Origin: Ignavibacteria bacterium
GTDB lineage: Bacteria; Bacteroidota; Ignavibacteria; Tepidaquicellales; Tepidaquicellaceae
Length of the DNA stretch: 64,000 nucleotides
Direction of reading: 5' to 3'
Assembly: GCA_016710985.1 (NCBI GenBank)
Contig: JADJTX010000012.1
Location: 93,970-157,969, forward strand
This document shows positions 56,110-64,000 of this stretch, piece after piece. Every line of letters begins with the position of its first letter. Position 1 is the stretch's first letter. A model generated the notes under the pieces. That model was not told the origin of the DNA and did no database searches. It saw nothing but the letters and a program-made list of their open reading frames with translations. Position numbers and translations under genes: made by a program.

Positions 56110-56697
56110 ATGAAGAAAGTATTTGATATTTTGTTTAGTTTTCTTGGGCTAGTAATTCTTTCGCCGGTATTTCTGATAATTGCTTTAGTAGTGAAGCTCG
56201 ACTCTAAGGGTGTAGTTTTTTACAGGCAGACGAGAGTAGGGAAGGATAACATTGATTTTAAATTATTCAAATTCAGGACCATGCGGAGTGATTCTGACAA
56301 AAGCGGTCTGCTTACAGTCGGAGAAAAAGATTCAAGGATCACTAAGACAGGATATTATTTAAGAAAATATAAGCTTGATGAATTGCCGCAGCTGATCAAT
56401 ATTTTAAAAGGAGACATGAGTTTTGTCGGACCGAGACCCGAAGTAAGAAAGTATGTAGAGATGTATAATGAAGATCAGAAAAAAGTTCTGTCAGTCGCAC
56501 CCGGAATTACGGACGTCGCTTCAATTAAGTACAGGAATGAAAATGAAATACTGGAAAAATCAGATAACCCGGAAGAATTTTATATTAATAACATTATGCC
56601 GGACAAAATAAGGCTGAATCTTGAATATTTAAATCAAAGATCATTTCTGAAAGATATTGGTGTCATTTTTAAAACTTTACGGGAAATAATAAATTAA
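56110..56697 (+). CDS. Initiating sugar transferase (undecaprenyl-phosphate hexose/amino-sugar-1-phosphate transferase)
   Basis: A 195-residue bacterial sugar transferase (PglC/WcaJ catalytic-domain type). One N-terminal membrane helix at about 3-29, then KLFKFRTMRSDSDKSG near 54-69, KYKLDELPQLINILKGDMSF near 85-104 (DE catalytic dyad) and VGPRPEVRKY near 105-114. It puts the first sugar-phosphate on undecaprenyl phosphate, starting each repeat unit. Being short, it lacks the extra N-terminal domains of WcaJ/WbaP and resembles PglC-like monotopic enzymes. A 156-base gap with repeats precedes it. Confidence 0.9.
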   Translation: MKKVFDILFSFLGLVILSPVFLIIALVVKLDSKGVVFYRQTRVGKDNIDFKLFKFRTMRSDSDKSGLLTVGEKDSRITKTGYYLRKYKLDELPQLINILKGDMSFVGPRPEVRKYVEMYNEDQKKVLSVAPGITDVASIKYRNENEILEKSDNPEEFYINNIMPDKIRLNLEYLNQRSFLKDIGVIFKTLREIIN

Positions 56698-56794
56698 ATA
56701 CGGACAACTTATTATTTCGTTAAATTTCGTATAATCAAATAAGTTTGTTGAATCAGTTAATTACATTTCGTAATTTGCAATAAACAAAAAGCAC

Positions 56795-56834
56795 TAATAA
56801 AGAATCTCTGCCCAAAGATTCACGTTCTTTATTA
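56795..56834 (+). promoter_or_regulatory. Hairpin in the leader of the WbpM/CapD-like gene
   Basis: TAATAAAGAA at 56795-56804 pairs with TTCTTTATTA at 56825-56834; inside, GAATCT and AGATTC also pair. The hairpin lies 69 bases upstream of the gene at 56903, in a 205-base gap, with no T run. It might be a leader structure or a spaced dyad operator; no regulator is known. Confidence 0.4.
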
Positions 56835-56902
56835 ATACATGATCTTTTAGAATGCGCTGACATACATCTAAGTCTATTTCATGTTGAGTCAAATCTAACA
56901 TT

Positions 56903-58828
56903 ATGTTTGAAAATTTAAATAATAAACTTCTAAGAATAAGAAACAGGCATTTTTTGTTTTTTGACTGTATTTTCCTTCTATTCGGTCCTGTTCTTGCATT
57001 ACAGTTAAGATTAGATGGTCAGGTAGATTTCAATTTATATTTTAAAGGATTAATCTGGTGTACAATTGTTTTTTTAGTAATAGACATAATAGTATTTTAC
57101 AAATTAGGATTATATAACAGATACTGGAACAGCGCGAGTGTTGATGAATTAGCTAAGCTGATATACATAACATTCTGGGCATTAGTCATACAAACTGCTA
57201 CCTTCATAGTATTCAACCATTTTGAATTTTTAGGTTTTGAAACTCTCCCTTTATCACTTCCGCTTTTAAACGGCATCATAACATTCTTCTTTGTGACCGG
57301 CGCAAGATTCAGCATAAGATTACTGGAAAGGTTTAACGAACGGAGAAAAATTTCTTTTCACGGAGAAAGAGTTCTCATAGTCGGCTCAGGTAAGGCGGGA
57401 ATTTCAATAGTTCAGGAAATGCAGAGAAATCCTCAGCTTGGTTTGAATCCAGTTGCTTTCGTTGACGATGACATAGAAAAGAAGGGATTGAAAGTCAGGG
57501 GAATACCTGTTATGGGAACCAGGCACAGCTTACCGGAAATAATTACCCGGATGGACATTAGTAAAGTGATCATAGCAATGCCAACTGCACCCGGATCTGA
57601 AATCAGAGACATTGTTTCAATATGCAGAAAGACAGGCGTGCAGGCGAGGACTATTCCGGGAATTTTTGAAATACTGGATGATAAAGTAAGAATAGACAGC
57701 ATCAGACAGGTTCAGATAGAAGACCTGCTCAGAAGAGAACCTGTACAAACAGACATTAAAAAAGTTGAAGATTTCCTTAATGGCAAGAAGATATTAGTCA
57801 CAGGTTCAGGCGGATCCATCGGCAGTGAGCTATGCCGTCAGATAATTAAATGCCATCCTTCAGAGATCATTCTGCTCGGACAGGGAGAGAATTCCATATT
57901 TGACATTCAGCATGAAATTCTGAAACGACTGTCACTTACCAACGGAAAGCATAATCCTACAAAAGTTAATACCGTAATAGCCAATATAAGATCATACAAC
58001 AGATTAGATAAAGTTTTTGAAGAGCTGCAGCCGGATGTAATTTTTCACACTGCTGCTCATAAGCACGTTCCAATGATGGAAGATAATTCCTGCGAAGCCA
58101 TCAGCAATAATATTAAGGGTACTCAGAATTTAATAGATCTTTCTCTTAAGCATAATGTAGAGCATTTTGTTTACATATCCACTGATAAAGCAGTGAATCC
58201 GTCGAGCATAATGGGCGCCAGCAAGAGAGTCGCAGAAATGATAGTTCTCAAAGCAGCCAGGGTTTACGGTAAAAATTATTCTGCGGTAAGGTTCGGAAAT
58301 GTGCTCGGAAGCAGAGGCAGCGTCGTACTCACATTCAAAAGACAGATTGCAGAAGGTGGACCCGTAACAATAACACATCCGGATATACAGAGATTTTTCA
58401 TGACAATACCTGAAGCAGTTCAGCTTGTTCTCCAGGCATCAGTAATCGGAAATGGCGGAGAAATTTTTGTACTCGACATGGGAAAAGCGGTTAAGGTAGT
58501 GGATCTTGCAAAAGATATCATCAGATTATCGGGTTATGAAGTCGATAAAGACATTAAGATAATTTATACAGGAATGAGACCGGGGGAAAAATTGTATGAG
58601 GAATTGTTCATTCCGGGGGAATTATATGAAAAGACCATTCATGAGAAAATACTCATTGCTACTAACGCCAGTAATTTCATACCCGAACACTTTGACTATA
58701 ATCTGGAAACATTACTTGAAAAACGTTACGATAATGACAAAGAATTAATCATAAGCATGCTGAAGAAATTAGTACCTGAATATCTTTCAGATGAACAGAC
58801 CATCCAAAACGGAATCCAAATACATTAA
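56903..58828 (+). CDS. WbpM/CapD-type membrane nucleotide-sugar 4,6-dehydratase
   Basis: A 641-residue protein: four N-terminal membrane helices (about 15-33, 45-68, 84-106, 110-130), a first Rossmann domain (VLIVGSGKAGISIVQEM near 154-170), then the SDR domain with LVTGSGGSIGSELCRQI near 297-313, STDKAVNPSS near 426-435 and MGASKR near 437-442. The Tyr of YxxxK is replaced by Met, as in the WbpM/PglF group. These convert UDP-GlcNAc to the 4-keto-6-deoxy sugar that DegT-type aminotransferases then aminate. Full length; it probably supplies the aminotransferases of this locus. Confidence 0.92.
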   Translation: MFENLNNKLLRIRNRHFLFFDCIFLLFGPVLALQLRLDGQVDFNLYFKGLIWCTIVFLVIDIIVFYKLGLYNRYWNSASVDELAKLIYITFWALVIQTATFIVFNHFEFLGFETLPLSLPLLNGIITFFFVTGARFSIRLLERFNERRKISFHGERVLIVGSGKAGISIVQEMQRNPQLGLNPVAFVDDDIEKKGLKVRGIPVMGTRHSLPEIITRMDISKVIIAMPTAPGSEIRDIVSICRKTGVQARTIPGIFEILDDKVRIDSIRQVQIEDLLRREPVQTDIKKVEDFLNGKKILVTGSGGSIGSELCRQIIKCHPSEIILLGQGENSIFDIQHEILKRLSLTNGKHNPTKVNTVIANIRSYNRLDKVFEELQPDVIFHTAAHKHVPMMEDNSCEAISNNIKGTQNLIDLSLKHNVEHFVYISTDKAVNPSSIMGASKRVAEMIVLKAARVYGKNYSAVRFGNVLGSRGSVVLTFKRQIAEGGPVTITHPDIQRFFMTIPEAVQLVLQASVIGNGGEIFVLDMGKAVKVVDLAKDIIRLSGYEVDKDIKIIYTGMRPGEKLYEELFIPGELYEKTIHEKILIATNASNFIPEHFDYNLETLLEKRYDNDKELIISMLKKLVPEYLSDEQTIQNGIQIH

Positions 58829-58870
58829 GTGCAGCCGAATCCCGATCCCAGGGACAATTTAAATTAATTA

Positions 58871-60553
58871 ATGAAAAAGTTATTTAGTTTATTAATATTT
58901 TTTTCCCTTATCCTGATAAATAACTCTTTTGCACAGGTAGAGCTTGTTCAGCCAAACCATCCTGTCTATGATTTCCTGCAGAGAATGCAGACTCTTAAAA
59001 TTATTTTTGATTATAATCCTGCAAACATTCCTTTGTCGAGAGAGAATGTTGCTTCATATTTAAAAACAATTGCTGAGAAAAAAAGCAGGATAACATCCGT
59101 CGACAGGGAAATACTAAAGGACCTTGACACCGAGTTTGAATATGAACTGACAGGAAGCTTGAAGAAAGCTGCGCCTTTGTTCGATCAGGGATTTAAGAAT
59201 TTTTTTTCGGATGATAAGCAGAAATATTTATATGATTATGCAGACAGTAATGCAACTTTATTTTTAGACGTACTCGGAGAGCTGTCTCAAAGAGAATCAA
59301 GAGGCGACTCGCTCGGAAGGCATTCGATCACACTTGGCGAAGCAGGTTTCAGAGTGAGGGGAACGCTCTATAACAGTGTCGGATATTTCCTCAGGGCATC
59401 AAACGGGCAAAAGCTCAGCGGTGACTCGGCAGATGTTACGTTTGCCAGACATACAGATCCGAAATTGTTTGCACAGTATAAGTTTGAATATGAACAAAGG
59501 AATTTCGATACGTTTGTAGGATATCTGAGATACAGAGCAGCCGGAGACTGGATAGCCATTACCGCCGGAAGAAGTCCTGTTTATCAGGGATTCGGATTCA
59601 TTGACAGATTATTTTTATCTAATAATACTGTACCTTTCGATTATCTCAGACTTGATCTCGGATATAAAGCTGTTGAATACTCTTTTATGTACGGTAGTCT
59701 GAGAGGAGATTCGCTCGGCAGAAGGCTTGATGCAAAGAATATTGCAACACACAGGTTAGACATAAATTTTTCAGATGCATTCAGACTCGGATTCTTTGAA
59801 AGCGTGATCATAGCCAACAGTCCTTTCAGCTTTACTTTTCTGAATCCCATAAGTTTTCTGACTTCCGCAGAACTGAGCAAAGCGTCTCAGCCTGACGAGA
59901 ACAACACCAATAATTCCATAATGGGATTTGATGCAATGGTAATACCGGCAAGAAAGCTTGCTCTCCAGGGTTCGTTGTTAATTGATGATCTGGAGTTCAA
60001 TACATTGTTTAAAGACAATTCGAAGATCACGAATAAATTTGCGTGGCAGTTTGGTTTAATGTGGTCGGATGCATTCACCCTTCCCAATCTCGAACTTAAA
60101 TCCGAATATACGCGTCTTGATCCGTTCGTTTATTCCCATGTTTCGAATAAAACAGTTTACACTAACTGGAACCTTCCTCTGGGTCATCATCTTGAGCCAA
60201 ACTCAGATGAAATAGCCTTTAAGCTTAATTATGATTTTTCAAACCGCGTAAACATAAACGTGCTTTACCAGCACCAGCGTTCGGCAAACGGCATTGAAAC
60301 CGATTCTGCCGGGCGTGTGATTGTGAATTACGGAGGCAACAGAAATAATGCTTCCGGGTACAGCTACTCTGATCCCGAATTTCTCAAAGGACACAGGATC
60401 AACAGGGATATTATTACAACTAATTTTACGTGGCAGTTCATAAGACAATTTTTTCTTGAATTTAAATATGTACACAGGATCATAGATGATATGTATCAGT
60501 CAGTAAAGTTTACCGATGACTACGGCTTCGCAACTTTGAGGATAGATTATTGA
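58871..60553 (+). CDS. Capsule-assembly Wzi-like outer-membrane beta-barrel protein
   Basis: A 560-residue exported protein. Signal peptide at residues 1-21 (hydrophobic FSLLIFFSLILI, cleavage after FA before QVELVQP). A soluble stretch to about 140 with VYDFLQRMQTLK and IPLSRENVASYL is followed by repeated amphipathic strands ending in aromatic residues (FRVRGTLYNSVGYFLRASNG, FLEFKYVHRI), as in Wzi-like capsule anchor barrels of Bacteroidota. The C-terminus (FATLRIDY) ends in an aromatic residue, as outer-membrane barrels do. It likely anchors the polysaccharide at the cell surface. Last gene before the terminator. Confidence 0.78.
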   Translation: MKKLFSLLIFFSLILINNSFAQVELVQPNHPVYDFLQRMQTLKIIFDYNPANIPLSRENVASYLKTIAEKKSRITSVDREILKDLDTEFEYELTGSLKKAAPLFDQGFKNFFSDDKQKYLYDYADSNATLFLDVLGELSQRESRGDSLGRHSITLGEAGFRVRGTLYNSVGYFLRASNGQKLSGDSADVTFARHTDPKLFAQYKFEYEQRNFDTFVGYLRYRAAGDWIAITAGRSPVYQGFGFIDRLFLSNNTVPFDYLRLDLGYKAVEYSFMYGSLRGDSLGRRLDAKNIATHRLDINFSDAFRLGFFESVIIANSPFSFTFLNPISFLTSAELSKASQPDENNTNNSIMGFDAMVIPARKLALQGSLLIDDLEFNTLFKDNSKITNKFAWQFGLMWSDAFTLPNLELKSEYTRLDPFVYSHVSNKTVYTNWNLPLGHHLEPNSDEIAFKLNYDFSNRVNINVLYQHQRSANGIETDSAGRVIVNYGGNRNNASGYSYSDPEFLKGHRINRDIITTNFTWQFIRQFFLEFKYVHRIIDDMYQSVKFTDDYGFATLRIDY

Positions 60554-60590
60554 TGTAGAAAAATTCAAACAGGTAAATTATTTAATTATG

Positions 60591-60624
60591 ATCCATCAGG
60601 CTTTATGTTTGATGGATTTTTTTT
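60591..60624 (+). terminator. Rho-independent terminator after the Wzi-like gene
   Basis: Stem ATCCATCA (60591-60598) and TGATGGAT (60610-60617), loop of 11 bases, then a run of eight T. It is 37 bases after the stop at 60553 and fits the end of the polysaccharide transcription unit. Confidence 0.85.
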
Positions 60625-60677
60625 ATCCGGAAAATTGCACTGCTTTACCACTAAAGCACATAGAGCTATAATCACCG

Positions 60678-60738
60678 GTAGCCGCAACCTTTATGGTTGC
60701 GTTTTGACAAATTCCGCAGGTATAAAGCCTGCGGCTAC
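60678..60738 (+). repeat. Paired palindromic repeat, GTAGCCGCA..TGCGGCTAC type
   Basis: GTAGCCGCAACC..GGTTGCG at 60678-60701 and CGCAGGT..CCTGCGGCTAC at 60715-60738 are each palindromic inside and also inverted copies of each other (24 bases, about 80% match). GC-rich against an AT-rich background, so probably an imported dispersed repeat. Confidence 0.7.
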
Positions 60739-60914
60739 TTCAGTTTTTTGTTTTCACACAATCTCCGCTCCCGGCTTGGTAAAAAATCTTTAGTTAGTAA
60801 TTTAAATTAAGAAAAATATTAGTTAGCTTTATAAAATTTTTTTAGTTTAGATAGAATAAAGATAAAATCTCCGGTTGCCCTTTGTTTATTCGGAATTTTA
60901 TAACATCCCCTTTC

Positions 60915-60942
60915 AACTTTTAACTTTTAACTTTTAACTTTT
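60915..60942 (+). repeat. AACTTTT heptamer array, four units
   Basis: Four exact AACTTTT copies 9 bases upstream of the subtilase ATG. It is the reverse complement of the array at 37964-37998. Confidence 0.9.
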
Positions 60943-60950
60943 AAGGCTTT

Positions 60951-61949
60951 ATGAAAAAAACAATCTTCTCTTTATTCATTTTCTGTTTTTGTTACATCTC
61001 TTCATCATCTGCAGATTCGCCTAAGATACATCCGGATCTTCAAAATAAAATGAATGCAACAACGGATAACTCATCTATCCCCATTTATATTCTTATGAAT
61101 GAACATCTGAATTTAAGTGACTTCGATGATATCAGTTATGATACACCAAAGCATGAGAGAAGAAGGATTGTGATAGAGAGACTGAAGAATTTTGCAAATA
61201 ATAATCAAAGGAATGTTAAAGAGTTTCTGGAATTAAAAAGATCTCAGAGAGCTGTTGAGAAGTATGAAATATTATGGATGGCAAATACTGTTGTCACCTC
61301 AGCGCCGGCGGAAGTCATAAACGAGCTTGCTGATTTTGATAATGTAAAAATGATCTGTTATGATGCGGTATATCCTGTAGAAGAGTTATGGGACAGTGAA
61401 CAGACGTTAGCTCCTTTTATCGGAGCAATGATAAAAGAGAATGTTACCTCTGCGCCTGAAGTCGGAATTCTGCTTATGAAAGCTGATCAGGTATGGGCTT
61501 TGGGAAATACAGGGACAGGAGTATTAGTCGCAAATGCTGATGACGGTTTCTGGTGGAAACATCCTGATCTCGTGAGTGGCGTGTGGCAGAATCTGGGTGA
61601 AGATGCAAATAGCGATAATAAAACCATTAACATACAGACCGGAACAACAAGCTCTGTATTCGATCCGGGTGATGTAAACGGAGTTGACGATGATGGTAAC
61701 GGCAAAGTGGATGATCTTATCGGCTGGGATTTTTCAACAAATAATTATAATGTAACAACAGCTTCACACGGAAGCGCGACACTTGGGCATGTGATAGGTG
61801 ACGGAACGATGGGAACACAGACAGGAGTATCTCCGGGCGCAAAGTGTATAGTCATGAGAAATGCAAGCGGTCAGTCACAGCAATGGCTCGCATTTCAGTA
61901 TGCAGTTGAAATGGGAGCTGAAGTAATTACCAAAAATTGCTCCGGTTGA
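60951..61949 (+). CDS. Secreted subtilisin-like (S8) protease, N-terminal part
   Basis: Start MKKTIFSLFIFCFCYISSSS is a signal peptide, cleaved near residue 21-22. A propeptide follows (PIYILMNEHLNLSDF to about residue 145). The catalytic Asp is probably in VANADDGFWWKHPDL near 196-210 and the catalytic His in ASHGSATLGHVIGDG near 271-285. An Asp-rich loop, DVNGVDDDGNGKVDD near 240, may bind calcium. The frame ends at 61949 after EVITKNCSG. The part that should carry the oxyanion-hole Asn is absent; the next fragment resumes close to the Ser. Probable extracellular or surface protease. Confidence 0.8.
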   Translation: MKKTIFSLFIFCFCYISSSSADSPKIHPDLQNKMNATTDNSSIPIYILMNEHLNLSDFDDISYDTPKHERRRIVIERLKNFANNNQRNVKEFLELKRSQRAVEKYEILWMANTVVTSAPAEVINELADFDNVKMICYDAVYPVEELWDSEQTLAPFIGAMIKENVTSAPEVGILLMKADQVWALGNTGTGVLVANADDGFWWKHPDLVSGVWQNLGEDANSDNKTINIQTGTTSSVFDPGDVNGVDDDGNGKVDDLIGWDFSTNNYNVTTASHGSATLGHVIGDGTMGTQTGVSPGAKCIVMRNASGQSQQWLAFQYAVEMGAEVITKNCSG

Positions 61950-61962
61950 ATTACCGGATTCT

Positions 61963-62999
61963 ATGGGACTGCTTAAGCCTGATGTATCAGCACCGGGAGA
62001 AGGTTCAAGGTCAACTTATGTAAGTTCGGGGACGGGCTATGGAAGTGCATTCGGTGGAACATCTTCAGCGACTCCTCACACTGCAGGTTGTATAGCTCTG
62101 ATGCTTTCAATAAATCCTGAGATGCTACCGGCAGACATAAGCAAAGTAATTGAGCTTACTTCAGTTGAGAAAGGCGCACCGGGAAAAGATCCGAGATACG
62201 GAACAGGCAGGATAGATGCGCTTGCTGCGACCACTTCTCCTAAGGTTACTGTAGAAGGAGTAAGCGGAGGCAGCAATTTGTTATTGAACGCTACCATACC
62301 ACCAAATGATACCGCAAGAGAGCTTGCCGGGATAAAGATTTCAACTGATGTGCTACCGCAGGTTGGTTCACTGAAAAGCTTAACTTTTGAATTAACGACC
62401 GGAGCAAATGAGACTCAGATTTTATCATTTGATCTTTACTGGGACAAGGATAAGAATAATATGATCAATGCGGGTGACAGGAAATTAAAATCGGTTCCGT
62501 TTTCAGCTGCTTCAATTACTTTCGATTCATTGAAATTTAAATTTCTTGATACAGCAAGAAATATCATACTTGCTGCACGTACTTCCGGACTTGCATCCGG
62601 ACAAAGTATTATTCTGGTGATACCGGACACAAACAGTGTGACGGCATATTACTCGACGAAACCCTTTCAAACTAATTTTCCTCTTTCCAACTTAACCGGA
62701 ATCAGCAGTAATGTGAGCAGTGAATTATCGTATTCTCTATCGCAAAATTATCCGAACCCGTTCAATCCTGTCACAACAATAAAATATACTGTTGCAAAGG
62801 ACGGGTTGTAAAGCTGAAAGTATATGACATGATCGGTAAGGAAGTTGCTGTATTGGTTCAGGGATTCAAGATGAAAGGAAATTATTCCGTTGAGTTTGAT
62901 CTCAATGACAACGGATCGGCATTATCCAGCGGAGTGTATTATTACAAATTCGAAGCGGGAAATTTTAGTGATATTAAGAATATGATCCTGGTGAAGTAA
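61963..62999 (+). CDS. Subtilisin-like protease, C-terminal part with type IX secretion sorting domain
   Basis: The frame is open from about 61933 (APVELPDSMGLLKPD), with GTSSATPHTAG near residues 32-42 carrying the catalytic Ser. A beta-rich domain follows, then QNYPNPFNPVTTIKY, the start of the Por-type (T9SS type A) sorting domain. The frame stops at 62811 after VAKDGL, but one base change near 62806 restores KLKVYDMIGKEVAVL and SGVYYYKFEAGNF, ending at 62997-62999. So the gene has a frameshift here and a missing middle upstream. Secretion through the type IX system is inferred from the tail. Confidence 0.78.
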
Positions 63000-64000
63000 G
63001 GATTATTGCCGGAAAAGAAATTGTAATATAAATTAACGTGAGTTGGAAAGATGTATCTTGAGGAAAAGAAATTCTGTTCCGAAAAAAAGTTAGCTATAAT
63101 TAATCATTTTGTGTTTACAATATTGTTTGTGTAACAATGAATCTTTGCTGCCAATATTAAATCCCTACGGGATTAGTTCACCGTTTATTGTTTCCGTTAC
63201 CAATATTAAATCCCTACGGGATTTCTTGAGAATAAACCAATCCCGTTAGGGATTTAATATTGGTAACGAATTCAATCAAGATAAATTAATCCCGTTAGGG
63301 GAAAATAAACGAATAAACCAACCGTTAGGATTGAATATTAACAAAAAATAAATAATCCCGTTAGGGGTTGAATATTGTAAATAAATTAAATCAAGATAAA
63401 CCAATCCCGTTAGGGATTGAATATTGGTAACGAATTCAATCAAGATAAATTAATCCCGTTAGGGATTGAATATTGGTAAACAAATTAAATTTTGTGTTTA
63501 CAATATTGTTTGTGTAACAATGAATCTTTGCTGCCAATATTAAATCCCTACGGGATTAGTTCACCGTCTATAGTTTCCGTTACCAATATTAAATCCCTAC
63601 GGGATTTCTTGAGAATAAACAAATCCCGTTAGGATTGAATATTGGTAACGAATTTCAATCAAGATAAATTAATCCCGTTAGGGATTGAATATTGGTAACG
63701 AATTAAATCAGAATAAATTAATCCCGTTAAGGATTGAATATTGGTAAACAAATTAAATCAGAATAAACCAATCCCGTTAGGGATTGAATATTGGAAAACA
63801 AATTAAATTTTGTGTTTACAATATTGTTTGTGTGACAATGAATCTTTGCTGCCAATATTAAATCCCTACGGGATTAGTTCACCGTCTATAGTTTCCGTTA
63901 CCAATATTAAATCCCTACGGGATTTCTTGAGAATAAACCAATCCCGTTAGGGATTGAATATTAGTAACGAATTCAATCAAGATAAATTAATCCCGTTAGG
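63000..64000. other. Gene-free region occupied mostly by palindromic repeats
   Basis: No credible gene in the last kilobase on either strand. Positions 63000-63106 are plain AT-rich sequence after the protease stop. From 63107 to the right edge the sequence is an array of short palindromic repeats, described separately. Confidence 0.8.
63107..64000 (+). repeat. REP/BIME-like array of about 18 palindromic repeats in two orientations
   Basis: Core unit of about 25 bases: AATCCCGTTAGGGATTGAAT followed by ATTGG, with an inner 6-base palindrome (AATCCC/GGGATT). Copies begin near 63239, 63288, 63354, 63403, 63452, 63622, 63671, 63720, 63770, 63940 and 63989 (plus a decayed one near 63319). Inverted copies (CCAATATTAAATCCCTACGG plus GATT) are at 63151, 63200, 63534, 63583, 63852 and 63901. 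A longer unit starting TTTTGTGTTTACAATATTGT recurs at 63107, 63490 and 63808, so the array grew by duplication of about 320-380 base blocks. It runs off the right edge. Confidence 0.9.

Larger units (their letters stand above)
60554..60950. other. Intergenic region with terminator and repeats
   Basis: A 397-base gap closing the polysaccharide cluster. It holds a rho-independent terminator (60591-60624), a nested palindrome pair (60678-60738) and an AACTTTT heptamer array (60915-60942) just before the subtilase start. A small open frame at 60605-60793 runs through these elements and is not credible. Confidence 0.75.

Noticed and set aside
60605..60793. Small coding frame after the terminator
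   Set aside because: It starts inside the terminator loop and runs through a palindromic repeat pair; no ribosome binding site or recognisable protein.
63107..64000. CRISPR array
   Set aside because: Units are regularly spaced and palindromic, but the spacers repeat among themselves, units occur in both orientations, and no cas gene is visible. A palindromic repeat cluster fits better.
1..64000. tRNA or rRNA genes
   Set aside because: No cloverleaf-like segment with GTTCGAATC-type T loop or rRNA-like conserved stretch was noticed on either strand.

Overview
The window is AT-rich (roughly 35-37% GC by eye) and comes from a Gram-negative bacterium of the Fibrobacterota-Chlorobiota-Bacteroidota (FCB) group. 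The subtilase at the right end carries a YPNPFNP-type C-terminal sorting domain of the type IX secretion kind, which is common in Ignavibacteria and relatives. An Ignavibacteria-like organism is my best guess. This rests on motif style and not on any marker gene.

Almost the whole window (1-60.5 kb) is one surface-polysaccharide locus. Every credible gene is on the + strand. Neighbours often overlap by 4 bases (ATGA) or abut, and many starts are GTG or TTG, as in a translationally coupled operon. Layout: 0-2.4 kb, a capsule-type glycosyltransferase (cut by the left edge) and a GT2. 2.4-7.2 kb, a phosphonate cassette: PEP mutase fused to a nucleotidyltransferase, phosphonopyruvate decarboxylase, Fe-type alcohol dehydrogenase and a CDP-glycerol-glycerophosphotransferase-like protein. 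These predict a 2-hydroxyethylphosphonate-type group, perhaps CMP-activated, put onto a glycan. 7.2-13.4 kb, an AAC(3)-like acetyltransferase, a DUF4910-type zinc peptidase-like protein, a Wzt-like export ATPase with no permease in view, a pyruvyl transferase-like protein, a GT9 and a cupin. 13.4-21.7 kb, amino-sugar genes (two DegT-type aminotransferases, a Gfo/Idh oxidoreductase, an epimerase), two paralogous membrane proteins and a sulfotransferase. 21.7-37.3 kb, methyltransferases, many GT2/GT4 enzymes, a deacetylase-like protein, an asparagine-synthase-like protein and WbqC. 37.3-46.9 kb, a NeuD/PglD-like acetyltransferase, a beta-propeller hydrolase-like protein, a WecE-like aminotransferase, membrane transferases and more GTs. 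46.9-47.7 kb, a gene-free mosaic of repeats. 47.7-60.5 kb, an O-antigen ligase/polymerase, GTs, a UDP-glucuronate-4-epimerase-like enzyme, another DegT enzyme, the initiating sugar transferase, a WbpM/CapD-type dehydratase and a Wzi-like outer-membrane protein.

After a clear terminator near 60.6 kb comes a damaged secreted subtilase (61-63 kb). The window ends inside a dense array of short palindromic repeats in both orientations (63.1-64.0 kb), which looks like a REP/BIME cluster and not a CRISPR array.

About twenty single-base frameshifts break otherwise intact genes, many of them in homopolymer runs. The simplest reading is uncorrected long-read sequencing error. I list split genes as fragments and say which belong together. 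Two breaks (44.1 kb and 61.9 kb) also lack coding sequence and cannot be explained by a single-base error.
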